NCBI RefSeq assembly: GCF_947500795.1
Contig: NZ_CANMTE010000002.1
Coordinates: 1 to 64,000, forward strand
Origin: an uncultured Gelidibacter sp.
Lineage (GTDB): Bacteria; Bacteroidota; Bacteroidia; Flavobacteriales; Flavobacteriaceae
Length of the DNA: 64,000 bases
Direction: 5' to 3'
In this document: positions 15,974 to 24,523 of the stretch, piece after piece
Layout: the number at the start of each line of letters is the position of its first letter
Numbering within the stretch: position 1 is the stretch's first letter
The notes under the pieces: generated by a model
What the model was told of the DNA's origin: nothing
Seen by the model: the letters and a program-made list of their open reading frames with translations, nothing else
The model's database searches: none
Made by a program: the position numbers and the translations under genes

Positions 15974-18256
15974 CTAAAACCAGAACCCCAAATTAAACAG
16001 CCAAATGCTATTGCCAAGCTCCGGAGAATATGTGTATTTTGCTTCTATAGGCCCCAAAAAGGTTTCTAATCCGTAACCAACAGCATAACCTGTGTATGGA
16101 GAATCTAGCCAATTTCCCGACTCAAAAAGTCCGTAACCGATATTGGCAAAGTTGGCCGCTAAAGTGATATGGTTTTTCTTAAAAATCTCATAATCCAAAC
16201 TCAGCTTCCCTTTTACAAAACTATCTCCAGTGAGCGCCACGTAGTCATACCCGTAAAAAGAAATAAAGTTATTGATGAAATTATTCCCGTAACCCCCCAA
16301 AGCAAAATCGAGCGATTGGGTATTTGTATCGCCAATTTTAAATCCACCCTGGGTGAAAATATTGGCCGATAATTTATCAGTTATTCCAAAAGCGTAGCCT
16401 ATATCTGCCTTGGCAATAGAGAACTTATCAAAATCCGCATTAAAATGTGAAGCATGAAAATAAAGATGAAAATCGCCGCTGAAATACACCCCATTTTTTG
16501 GATAGTATTTATGGTCATAGCGATCCAATCTTAACGTTGCGAAAACTGATAAGTAATCGGTGTTTTCAAAAAATCGTTCTTTATCTTGACCATTAGAAAC
16601 TACAGTTTCTGATTTTATTTTCAAACGCTTATGTTCGCCTCCAAAACTTAAGGCAAAATCCTTTCTAAATAAAGTTTGAACATAAAGCTGATTGGTTTGA
16701 TCTTCCAATTCAATATCAATCTTATTTAAGCCAACCAACGATTGCTCATAATCATTCAAAAACAGCTTGGCATTGACATTTCTATTAAATTGGTTAAAGC
16801 GCGAACGCACACCCACACTCCAATAAAATCCTTTGTCAATATAATACTCAAAATTATAACGGACCTGATCGCCCAAAATCACATCCAACGACATCACATC
16901 ATCATCTAACAAGGCCCGTTTTTTGGTAAAATTAACCAGCATGGCACTTTTATAAAGATCATCATAATGCAATCCGAATTTCAAAAAATTGGTAATGTTA
17001 GTTTCTTCAACAGTAGCCGATAAATTGAAAACGTTAGGTGTATTCGTTTTTTCAAATTCATAATAAAACGTGGTAAAGTTGTTGGTGGCAACCAAATTAT
17101 TCACCCCTTCCTTAAAATCTTCATAACTTACTTTTGTCTCCTCAATAAGTTTCAGTTTACCTAAAATATAAGCACGTGTATACCGATTATTGCCGTGAAT
17201 TTTCACGCGATTAATCGTAATGCTATCCTGCGCTATCAAATCATTGGCAACCGGTCTTGTGGTTCTATATTTTGGAAGCTTTTTCAGATCGTCTAACTTC
17301 AGATTTGCCGCCTTAACCCCATTTTCAATAATTTTTTTGCCTTCACTAAAGGACACCACAGTATAATTTGTAATATCAGGTTTTATATAAATATCCGTAT
17401 CTTTTGCTTTCTTAACCATATCACTAATTGTGCGATAATTATTGATTTGAAGTAAAATGGAAGGCGCAGAATTCAAATCGTCTCGGCTAGCCAATCCATC
17501 CTGTACATCAACGCCAATAATGATATCCATCCCTTTAGCTTTTAGCTCCTCAATAGGATAATTATTGATGACACCACCATCAATTAACACACGATCATTG
17601 ATAATAACGGGCTGAAAAAGCGATGGAAACGCACCACTGGCAGTAACCGTCTGCGACAGATTTCCCTCATCTAAAATGATGGCCTCTCCAGTTTCGACAT
17701 CCGTAGCGATACAAAAGAACGGAATTGGTAACCTTTCAAAACCTGGAACATCAGTTACATGCAAGGTCAACTTTGAAAGCAAATTGAACACGTTTTGACC
17801 TCGAGACAACGCCGACGGTAATTTCAATTTAAAATTAGTAAACGGCAAGGTCACCGCATATTTTTCAGAGTTATCACGCTCGTAGAATGTTTTGGCCGAC
17901 CGCGGTAAATAATCACTGATTAGATCATCAAAATTGACCGATTTAAAAATGGAATCCAATTGCTTACCAGAATATCCCGACGCATATAAAGATCCGATAA
18001 TGGCTCCCATACTGGTTCCCGCCACATAATCAACCTTAATATTGAGACTGTCAATTACTTTTAAGACTCCAATATGCGCAAATCCCTTGGCGCCACCACC
18101 ACTCAATACCAAACCTACTTTGGGTTCTTTCAGTTGCATTAGGGGAATAGAGTCTTGTGCTCCCGACAAAAAAGAAGTGCATAAAAAAAGAAATGTGATG
18201 TAAAGTTTAGTTTTCAAATTATGTGTGTTCAATATGCAGACCTTCATGGCTTGCAA
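15974..18256 (-). CDS. Patatin-like phospholipase with POTRA and outer-membrane barrel
   Basis: A 760-residue fusion of a lipase and its own outer-membrane barrel. After a signal peptide (LYITFLFLCTSFLSGAQ, about residues 18-34) comes the patatin domain (about 45-250) with the oxyanion loop LSGGGAKGFAH, nucleophile Ser82 in GTSMG and Asp226 in DGG, a complete Ser-Asp dyad. A POTRA-like region follows (INRVKIHGNNRYTRAYILGKL), then a BamA/surface-antigen-type barrel ending in GFWF. This is the architecture of patatin-type (type Vd-like) autotransporters. The first ATG is used; an ATG three codons on is equally possible. uvrC ends 18 bases upstream, so the two may be co-transcribed. Confidence 0.88.
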   Translation of the reverse strand: MQAMKVCILNTHNLKTKLYITFLFLCTSFLSGAQDSIPLMQLKEPKVGLVLSGGGAKGFAHIGVLKVIDSLNIKVDYVAGTSMGAIIGSLYASGYSGKQLDSIFKSVNFDDLISDYLPRSAKTFYERDNSEKYAVTLPFTNFKLKLPSALSRGQNVFNLLSKLTLHVTDVPGFERLPIPFFCIATDVETGEAIILDEGNLSQTVTASGAFPSLFQPVIINDRVLIDGGVINNYPIEELKAKGMDIIIGVDVQDGLASRDDLNSAPSILLQINNYRTISDMVKKAKDTDIYIKPDITNYTVVSFSEGKKIIENGVKAANLKLDDLKKLPKYRTTRPVANDLIAQDSITINRVKIHGNNRYTRAYILGKLKLIEETKVSYEDFKEGVNNLVATNNFTTFYYEFEKTNTPNVFNLSATVEETNITNFLKFGLHYDDLYKSAMLVNFTKKRALLDDDVMSLDVILGDQVRYNFEYYIDKGFYWSVGVRSRFNQFNRNVNAKLFLNDYEQSLVGLNKIDIELEDQTNQLYVQTLFRKDFALSFGGEHKRLKIKSETVVSNGQDKERFFENTDYLSVFATLRLDRYDHKYYPKNGVYFSGDFHLYFHASHFNADFDKFSIAKADIGYAFGITDKLSANIFTQGGFKIGDTNTQSLDFALGGYGNNFINNFISFYGYDYVALTGDSFVKGKLSLDYEIFKKNHITLAANFANIGYGLFESGNWLDSPYTGYAVGYGLETFLGPIEAKYTYSPELGNSIWLFNLGFWF

Positions 18257-18274
18257 TAGGTGTTTTAGCTTGTG

Positions 18275-20065
18275 TTATTTACTATAATATTCAAGAATCT
18301 TTTTTGCCCTTGATGCGCCAATAACAGCTTCCAATTCTTCAAAGGTAGCGTTACTGATGCGTTTAACGGTTTTAAAATGCGTCATCAAATCTACAATAGA
18401 CTGCTCTCCTATTCCAGAAATCAATTCCAGCTCTGTAGTTAAGGCACCTTTGCTTCGGCGGTTGCGGTGGTGTTCTATGCCAAAACGGTGGGCTTCATTA
18501 CGCAGCTGCTGAATGACTTTTAAGGTTTCACTTTTTTTATCTAAATATAGTGGAATTGGATCATCCGGATAAAATAATTCTTCCAAACGTTTCGCAATTC
18601 CGATAATGGCTATTTTCCCTCTCAGGTTTAGCATGTCCAAGCTTTTTAAAGCAGATGACAACTGTCCTTTTCCTCCATCAATAATAATGAGTTGTGGTAA
18701 GGGCTCCTCTTCTTCCAACAAGCGTTTGTAACGCCTGTATACGACCTCCTCCATTGAGGCAAAATCGTCAGCGCCAACAACGGTTTTTATATTGAAATGT
18801 CGGTAATCCTTTTTACTGGGTTTACCGTTTTTAAACACCACACATGCTGCCACCGGGTTTGTACCTTGAATGTTCGAGTTATCAAAACATTCAATATGTC
18901 GGGGCTCTTCACTCAGGCGTAAATCGACCTTCATTTGTGCCATTATTCTATTGGCATGGCGGTCCGGATCGATGATTTTCACCTGTTTGAAACGCTCCAT
19001 GCGATAGTATTTCGCGTTGCGCTCGGACAAGTCTAAGATACGTTTTTTATCGCCCAACTTAGGGGTACTGACCTTAATATCTTCACCTAAATCAACCTCA
19101 AACGGCACATATACCTCTCTACTCTTACTGTGGAAGCGTTGTCGAATTTCGGTAATGGCAAGCTGGAGTAACTCTTCGTCCGACTCATCCAATTTCTTTT
19201 TAATTTCTAGCGTATGGGATCTAATGATAGACCCATAAGAAAGTTGCAAGAAATTGACATAGCCATAACCTTCATCAGAAACAATTGAAAACACATCTAC
19301 ATTGCTAATTTTAGGGTTGACAACGGTAGACTTGGCCTGATAATTTTCGAGAATATCAATCTTTTCTTTAATGCGTTGCGCCTGCTCAAATTCCATAGCA
19401 TCCGCATGCGCCCGCATTTGTTGTTTAAATTGTGAAAGTGAATCTTTAAAATTACCTTTCAATATTTCGCGGATCGCGGCAATGTTTTGATGATAATCTT
19501 CTTCGGATTGATAGCCTTCACACGGTCCTTTACAATTGCCCAAATGATATTCCAAGCACACCTTAAATTTGCCGGCATCTATTTTATCCTGAGCCAAATC
19601 ATAATTACAGGTTCGCAGTAAATACAGGCCTTTTATTAAATCTAACAGCGTTTTTACCGTTTTCATACTGGTGTACGGTCCGAAATATTCAGAACCATCC
19701 TTAAAAACGCGACGTGTAGAAAACACTCTAGGAAAACGCTCCTTTTTGATGCAAATCCATGGATAGGATTTGTCATCTTTGAGCAACACATTATAACGGG
19801 GTTGGTATTTTTTAATCAGATTATTTTCGAGAAGTAGTGCATCGGTCTCCGTTTCTACCACAATATGTTTGATGGTAACAATTTTTTTGACCAGTACTTT
19901 GGTCTTGCCGTAATCGTGGTTTTTGGTGAAATAAGAACTCACCCGTTTCTTCAAATTCTTTGCCTTACCTACATACAAAATCTTATCATTGGCATCAAAA
20001 TATTGATACACTCCAGGCTCATTTGGCAATGTTTGTAATTGGATTTCTAAAGTAGGCTTACTCAT
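18275..20065 (-). CDS. uvrC: Excinuclease ABC subunit C
   Basis: UvrC makes both cuts around DNA lesions in nucleotide excision repair. The 596-residue protein has the GIY-YIG nuclease domain (about residues 12-95, PGVYQYFD and ILYVGKAKNLKKRVSSYF), the cysteine-containing region CLEYHLGNCKGPCEGYQ, the UVR motif (AMEFEQAQRIKEKIDIL), the RNase H-like second nuclease domain (ECFDNSNIQGTNPVA, IIIDGGKGQLSSA) and a C-terminal helix-hairpin-helix (LISGIGEQSIVDLMTHF). Length is normal. The predicted -7 box lies so close to the ATG that the transcript would be almost leaderless. Confidence 0.97.
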   Translation of the reverse strand: MSKPTLEIQLQTLPNEPGVYQYFDANDKILYVGKAKNLKKRVSSYFTKNHDYGKTKVLVKKIVTIKHIVVETETDALLLENNLIKKYQPRYNVLLKDDKSYPWICIKKERFPRVFSTRRVFKDGSEYFGPYTSMKTVKTLLDLIKGLYLLRTCNYDLAQDKIDAGKFKVCLEYHLGNCKGPCEGYQSEEDYHQNIAAIREILKGNFKDSLSQFKQQMRAHADAMEFEQAQRIKEKIDILENYQAKSTVVNPKISNVDVFSIVSDEGYGYVNFLQLSYGSIIRSHTLEIKKKLDESDEELLQLAITEIRQRFHSKSREVYVPFEVDLGEDIKVSTPKLGDKKRILDLSERNAKYYRMERFKQVKIIDPDRHANRIMAQMKVDLRLSEEPRHIECFDNSNIQGTNPVAACVVFKNGKPSKKDYRHFNIKTVVGADDFASMEEVVYRRYKRLLEEEEPLPQLIIIDGGKGQLSSALKSLDMLNLRGKIAIIGIAKRLEELFYPDDPIPLYLDKKSETLKVIQQLRNEAHRFGIEHHRNRRSKGALTTELELISGIGEQSIVDLMTHFKTVKRISNATFEELEAVIGASRAKKILEYYSK

Positions 20066-20069
20066 AAAT

Positions 20070-20077
20070 CAAAGATA
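20070..20077 (-). promoter_or_regulatory. -7-like box for uvrC
   Basis: TATCTTTG on the minus strand fits TAnnTTTG exactly, five bases before the uvrC ATG. Transcription would start at about the start codon. Confidence 0.4.
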
Positions 20078-20378
20078 CTATAAGTTCAAAACATTTCCAC
20101 AGAATGAATTTTAAGAATTTCATCTAAAAAATCAGATACTGAGATGCCTCATGAACTATGAGCGAAAACGGATAAAATAAAAAGAAAGAAACCTAACGAT
20201 GGTGTCCCATTGAACGTCTGTTTCAAAAATTAAACAATTGAAACACTACAATTTACAAACCATCAAAAATAGGGTTGGTTATAATTGGTTAATTCATACC
20301 AAAAAAACAAATAGGTGATTTAGGAATTACAATAAAAGAATGAATTTTTATTACCTTGCGAGCCAATTATGTACAAAC
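20078..20378. other. Divergent intergenic region, uvrC and RimB-like gene
   Basis: About 300 bases of AT-rich sequence between two divergent genes. No gene, RNA or clear promoter for the rightward operon is recognised. Confidence 0.4.
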
Positions 20379-20810
20379 ATGCCTAAAAAAATTATTGGCA
20401 GAGTCGATAAAGCCGATTTCCCAACACTTGATCTTTTTGATATTGACATCAAAATAGATACTGGTGCGTACACCTCATCCATACATTGCCATAAGGTTTT
20501 AGTTGATTCTGACACTAATGAACTGGTCTGTTTGTTTTATGATGAAGGCCATCCGTATTACAATGGGAAAGAATTCAGGTTTAAAGATTATACCTTTGCT
20601 AAAGTTAAAAGTAGTAACGGCATTGTTCAAAAACGCTACAAAGTAAAAACGACGATGGTGATATTTGATAAAAAATATCTCATTTCCCTTACCTTGAGCA
20701 CAAGAGAAGACATGAAATATCCTGTATTAATAGGACGTAAATTCTTGACTAACAAATTTATTGTTGATGTCACGCAAAAAAATGTATCTTTTAGCAAGAA
20801 AAATAAATAG
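20379..20810 (+). CDS. RimB-like retropepsin-type protease (DUF785/Zn_protease)
   Basis: A 143-residue protein of the family once annotated as ATP-dependent zinc protease, with an aspartic-protease-like core: IKIDTGAYTSSIHC, with Asp27-Thr-Gly-Ala, and a second strand pair YPVLIGRKFLTNKFIVDV. In Pseudomonas a member of this family (RimB) works with RimK and removes glutamates from ribosomal protein S6. The start is the ATG at 20379 (MPKKIIGRVDKADFP), since the 13 residues before it in the longer frame look like leader sequence. It is first in a plus-strand set with rimK 70 bases downstream, which supports the RimB assignment. Its cleavage target here is inferred. Confidence 0.8.
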   Translation: MPKKIIGRVDKADFPTLDLFDIDIKIDTGAYTSSIHCHKVLVDSDTNELVCLFYDEGHPYYNGKEFRFKDYTFAKVKSSNGIVQKRYKVKTTMVIFDKKYLISLTLSTREDMKYPVLIGRKFLTNKFIVDVTQKNVSFSKKNK

Positions 20811-20880
20811 CCATTTTTGCTCCCTTTTAAATAGCATCATTTTAATCCTTATAAACTAAAAATTAAAGCCATCAAGCTCA

Positions 20881-21753
20881 ATGAACATCATCGTATTATC
20901 CAGAAACCCTCATTTATATTCCACGCAACGCCTTGTTGAAGCGGCAAGACAACGTAAGCACACTTGCGAAGTTATCGATCCTTTAAAATGTGACATTATA
21001 ATTGAAAAAAAGAATCCTGCCATTTTATATAAAGGCCGTGTTTTAGAAAATGTAGATGCTATTATTCCGCGTATCGGTTCTTCCGTAACGTTTTATGGAA
21101 CGGCAGTGGTGCGTCAGTTTGAAATGATGAAAGTATTTTCAGTGGTGGAATCTCAGGCTTTAGTAAGATCTAGAGACAAACTGAGAAGTCTACAAGTACT
21201 GTCTCGTGCTGGTTTGGGAATGCCTAAAACGGTGTTTTCAAATTACACAAAAGATGCGTCAGAAGTTATTGCTTCTGTTGGTGGTGCGCCATTGGTTATT
21301 AAACTTTTAGAAGGTACTCAAGGCTTAGGCGTTGTATTGGCAGAAACCAATAATGCGGCAGAATCGGTTATTGAGGCGTTCCATGGTTTGCAGGCACGTG
21401 TGATTATTCAAGAGTTTATTAAGGAAGCAAAAGGTGCAGACATTAGAGCGTTTATTGTAGATGGTAACATTGTTGGAGCAATGAAACGCCAAGGTAAGGA
21501 AGGCGAGTTTAGATCAAACCTTCACCGTGGTGGTAGCGCTGAAATTATTCAGCTTACTGATGATGAAGAAAATGCGGCATTAAAAGCGGCAAAAGCACTC
21601 GGATTGGGTGTTTGTGGTGTCGATATGTTGCAATCTGCTCGTGGGCCATTAATTCTGGAAGTGAACTCTTCCCCAGGACTTGAAGGTATTGAAGCTGCGA
21701 CCAAAAAAGATATTGCAAAAAGTATTATAAGATACATTGAACGTAACGTTTAA
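20881..21753 (+). CDS. rimK: RimK-type ATP-grasp glutamate ligase
   Basis: RimK adds glutamate residues to the C-terminus of ribosomal protein S6, and related enzymes make other glutamate chains. The 290-residue protein has the pre-ATP-grasp domain (about 1-95), then the ATP-grasp fold with [47 protein letters not shown] and the metal-binding [11 protein letters not shown]. All key blocks are intact and length fits RimK. It is flanked by a RimB-like protease upstream and by an aspartoacylase-family hydrolase eight bases downstream. Whether S6 is the substrate in this organism is not shown by the sequence. Confidence 0.92.
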   Translation: MNIIVLSRNPHLYSTQRLVEAARQRKHTCEVIDPLKCDIIIEKKNPAILYKGRVLENVDAIIPRIGSSVTFYGTAVVRQFEMMKVFSVVESQALVRSRDKLRSLQVLSRAGLGMPKTVFSNYTKDASEVIASVGGAPLVIKLLEGTQGLGVVLAETNNAAESVIEAFHGLQARVIIQEFIKEAKGADIRAFIVDGNIVGAMKRQGKEGEFRSNLHRGGSAEIIQLTDDEENAALKAAKALGLGVCGVDMLQSARGPLILEVNSSPGLEGIEAATKKDIAKSIIRYIERNV

Positions 21754-21761
21754 CACCATTT

Positions 21762-22736
21762 ATGTCTAAAGACACGGAGAATATCATTACCATTTTAGGG
21801 GAAGACATTCCTTTAGGGGCGTCGAGAGAAATCAATTTTAATATTGCAAAACTCCATACCTCTACAAAAATTGAAATCCCGATCATAATTGAACGTTCAA
21901 AAATTCCTGGACCTACTATTTTATTTTCGGCAGGAATTCATGGTGATGAAATAAACGGTGTTGACATTGTCCGACAACTGATTGCAAGGCGAATTAACAA
22001 ACCAAAACGAGGCACAATTATTTGTATGCCTATTTTGAATATTTTCGGGTTCTTGAACAGTAAACGTGCATTTCCTGACGGACGGGACCTTAACCGGATG
22101 TTCCCAGGAAGCTCCAATGGTTCTTTAGCCAGCCGCGTAGCACACAGGTTAATGCATGAGATTATTCCGGATGTGGATTTGATTATCGATTTCCATACCG
22201 GTGGCGCAAGTAGATTTAACGCGGCACAGATTAGAATTGTAAAAGACAATCCTGAATTGGATGAATTGGCCCGTATTTTTGGCGCGCCTTTCGTATTATA
22301 TTCAAAACACATTACAAAATCCTTCAGAAACGCCTGTTTTCAAATGGGGAAACCCATCTTACTTTATGAAGGCGGGAAATCGTTTTTTGTAGATAATAAC
22401 ATCTCTAGAGTTGGTGTGGAAGGTGTAAAACGTATTTTGGCACATTATGACATGCTACATCCGCGCATTAAAGTATCGCCACCTAAAGTACCGACCGTTT
22501 TTATTGAAGATAGCAAATGGATTAGAGCCAAACAATCAGGGATGTTCAAAGCTCTAGTTTCGGTGAATACCAAGGTTAAAATTGATGATGTTTTGGGACA
22601 GATTACAGATCCCTACGGAAAGATTTACCACGAGGTAAAATCGAGTATTGACGGGTATATTATTAATGTGAACGAAGCCTCATTAGTCTACCAAGGCGAT
22701 GCCCTTTTTCATGTTACCAAACAGGTGAGTTCTTAA
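21762..22736 (+). CDS. Succinylglutamate desuccinylase/aspartoacylase family hydrolase
   Basis: A 324-residue zinc hydrolase of the AstE/AspA branch of the M14 carboxypeptidase-like fold. Zinc-ligand motifs are visible: GIHGDEINGVD (His and Glu) near residue 56 and DFHTGG (His) near 143, with DLNRMFPG between. The C-terminal beta domain (about 245-320) contains GMFKALVSVNTKVKIDDVLGQI. Arginine succinyltransferase genes are absent, so a role in arginine breakdown is unlikely. Eight bases after rimK and behind a RimB-like protease, it more plausibly acts on glutamylated or N-acyl products of the RimK system. The exact substrate is unknown. Confidence 0.85.
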   Translation: MSKDTENIITILGEDIPLGASREINFNIAKLHTSTKIEIPIIIERSKIPGPTILFSAGIHGDEINGVDIVRQLIARRINKPKRGTIICMPILNIFGFLNSKRAFPDGRDLNRMFPGSSNGSLASRVAHRLMHEIIPDVDLIIDFHTGGASRFNAAQIRIVKDNPELDELARIFGAPFVLYSKHITKSFRNACFQMGKPILLYEGGKSFFVDNNISRVGVEGVKRILAHYDMLHPRIKVSPPKVPTVFIEDSKWIRAKQSGMFKALVSVNTKVKIDDVLGQITDPYGKIYHEVKSSIDGYIINVNEASLVYQGDALFHVTKQVSS

Positions 22737-22745
22737 TCCACAGCA

Positions 22746-23315
22746 ATGGACAAAGCAACATTAAGACGACTCTACAAACAAAAACGACAAGCGCTTTCAT
22801 TAGAAGCGATTGACAATGGGAGTTTGGACATTTCCAACCAACTACTCAAACTTCCTATTTGGAATGCCACGTTCTACCACGTTTTTTTAAGCATTACTGA
22901 ACACAAAGAAATCAATACTGATTATATCCTCAACATTTTATCAGGGAAGGACAAGACTATTGTGATTTCCAAAAGCGATTTTGAGAGCGTTAAAATGACC
23001 CATTACCTATTAATGGATAATACAATTATTCGAAAAAACAAATGGAACATTCCCGAACCTTTTGACGGCATTGAAATTAGTGCAGATAAAATAGAAGTGG
23101 TATTTGTCCCGCTTTTAGCTTTTGATCAGCAAGGCCATCGGATTGGCTATGGCAAAGGTTTTTATGATAATTTCCTTGCAGAATGCCGCCCAGAAACCAT
23201 CAAAATTGGACTATCACTTTTTGAGGCGGAAGAAAAGATTGAAAACGTGTTTGACACGGATATCGCCTTAGATTATTGCGTGACCCCAACTCAGATCTAT
23301 TCTTTCTCTAAATAA
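22746..23315 (+). CDS. 5-formyltetrahydrofolate cyclo-ligase
   Basis: Converts 5-formyl-tetrahydrofolate to 5,10-methenyl-tetrahydrofolate using ATP, in one-carbon metabolism. The 189-residue protein begins with the basic motif LRRLYKQKRQALS and has the family signature HRIGYGKGFYDNFLAE near residue 138, preceded by VVFVPLLAFDQQG. Length is normal. It is nine bases after the aspartoacylase-family gene and is the last gene of the rightward operon. Its final 19 bases overlap the end of lspA on the other strand. Confidence 0.93.
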   Translation: MDKATLRRLYKQKRQALSLEAIDNGSLDISNQLLKLPIWNATFYHVFLSITEHKEINTDYILNILSGKDKTIVISKSDFESVKMTHYLLMDNTIIRKNKWNIPEPFDGIEISADKIEVVFVPLLAFDQQGHRIGYGKGFYDNFLAECRPETIKIGLSLFEAEEKIENVFDTDIALDYCVTPTQIYSFSK

Positions 23316-23959
23316 TCAGTTTCTGTAGTTTCCTCCTCTTTTTCATCTAGGTGAAAGGCTTTTTTATTAAAGACAATCAGCATCCCAATTCCTGTACTGA
23401 TAGCCATATCAGCTACATTAAATACAGGTTCAAAGAAGGTAAAGTAATCGCCTCCAACCAACGGTATCCAATTTGGTAAAACGCCCTGCCATATTGGAAA
23501 ATGCAGCATATCTACCACCTTTCCATGAAATAAGGTATCATAACCTACTTCTGGTAAAAATGTCGCTACTTGACTGTAGCTTTCATCAAATATAATCCCG
23601 TAAAAAACCGAATCTATAATATTTCCTAAGGCACCAGCAAAGATGAGTGCAATGGCCACAATAAGAATATTTGGGCCTTTTTTACGGACCGAAGTCACCA
23701 TCCAATACCCGATACCTATAACAGCCACAATCCGGAAAATAGTCAAGGCTAATTTCGCAGTCCGGTCTGATATTCCCGTAATAAAATCGCTGAGTTTTGT
23801 GCCCCAAGCCATGCCATCATTCTCTACAAATAAGATTTGAAACCATTCAAACACCTCTATTCTATGGTGCAAAGCAAAATGAGTTTTAATATAGAATTTA
23901 CTAACTTGATCAATCAGTAAAATGATGAAGATTAATAGCGTTGCGTTTTTAAGAGACAT
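23297..23959 (-). CDS. lspA: Lipoprotein signal peptidase (signal peptidase II)
   Basis: Membrane aspartic protease that removes signal peptides from lipoproteins after lipid attachment. The 220-residue protein has four hydrophobic segments. The catalytic blocks are seen: IDQVSKFYIK near the N-terminus, GNIIDSVFYG with the first Asp and FNVADMAIS with the second. The family segment FVENDGMAWG is present in place of NxGxAFG. The C-terminal tail is acidic (EEETTETD) and overlaps the convergent folate gene by 19 bases. With many lipoproteins in this window, its role is central to envelope building. Confidence 0.95.
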   Translation of the reverse strand: MSLKNATLLIFIILLIDQVSKFYIKTHFALHHRIEVFEWFQILFVENDGMAWGTKLSDFITGISDRTAKLALTIFRIVAVIGIGYWMVTSVRKKGPNILIVAIALIFAGALGNIIDSVFYGIIFDESYSQVATFLPEVGYDTLFHGKVVDMLHFPIWQGVLPNWIPLVGGDYFTFFEPVFNVADMAISTGIGMLIVFNKKAFHLDEKEEETTETDYLEKE

Positions 23960-23979
23960 GCTTTAGTATTGGATTAGGG

Positions 23980-23987
23980 CAAAAATA
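23980..23987 (-). promoter_or_regulatory. -7 box for lspA
   Basis: TATTTTTG on the minus strand fits TAnnTTTG, about 21 bases before the lspA ATG. A TTTTG at 24010-24014 is a possible -33 element, though spaced 22 bp. Confidence 0.5.
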
Positions 23988-24025
23988 GAATTTAAAATAA
24001 GTAAACCTACAAAAGTTAACAAAAC

Positions 24026-24055
24026 AAAAACGTCTTGCTGGTGCAAGACGTTTTT
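24026..24055 (-). terminator. Terminator after the DksA/TraR-like gene
   Basis: AAAAACGTCTTGC (24026-24038) and GCAAGACGTTTTT (24043-24055) form a perfect 13-bp stem with a TGGT (plus) loop and a T run on the minus strand. Confidence 0.85.
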
Positions 24056-24135
24056 AATTTATCAGTCGCGAAGTCTATCAGTAGATTAGCAAAACGTAAT
24101 CTCTGATTTTCGAGATTCCCAGTTATAAGGGAATG

Positions 24136-24519
24136 TTACTGTTGCATATTTTTTGCTTCAATACTTAAAGTAGCATGAGGCACGAGTTTTAAACGCTCTT
24201 TACCGATCAATTTACCGGTAACTCTACATACGCCAAAGGTTTTGTTCTCTATACGTATCAAAGCGTTTTTAAGGTCGCGGATAAACTTCTCTTGACGGAT
24301 TGCCAATTGCGAGTTTGCTTCCTTACTCATGGTTTCACTGCCTTCTTCAAAAGCCTTAAATGTAGGAGATGTATCATCAGTCCCATTATTTAAGTCGTTC
24401 ATGTAAGCACTTTTAATAAGGTCTAAATCATGAATCGCCTTTTGAATTTTCTCTTGAATCAATTCTTTAAATTCTGCTAAATCTTTGTCAGAATATCTAA
24501 CGTTTAAATCATCAGCCAT
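24136..24519 (-). CDS. DksA/TraR family protein with degenerate zinc finger
   Basis: A 127-residue relative of DksA/TraR, proteins that insert a coiled coil into the secondary channel of RNA polymerase. The N-terminal part (about residues 10-90) is helical and acidic, as expected for the coiled coil. In the zinc-finger region only the first of four cysteines is kept: Cys98 in FGVCRVTG, with Thr101, Ser119 and Ala122 at the other three positions (LVPHATLSIEAK). The surrounding residues still follow the family, so it may fold without zinc. It lies four bases after ileS on the same strand, so the pair is probably one transcript. Confidence 0.85.
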   Translation of the reverse strand: MADDLNVRYSDKDLAEFKELIQEKIQKAIHDLDLIKSAYMNDLNNGTDDTSPTFKAFEEGSETMSKEANSQLAIRQEKFIRDLKNALIRIENKTFGVCRVTGKLIGKERLKLVPHATLSIEAKNMQQ

Positions 24520-24523
24520 AGTT

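Noticed and set aside
21938-22312. 124-codon frame antisense to the aspartoacylase-family gene
   Set aside because: Shadow frame over the zinc-binding region of the real gene.
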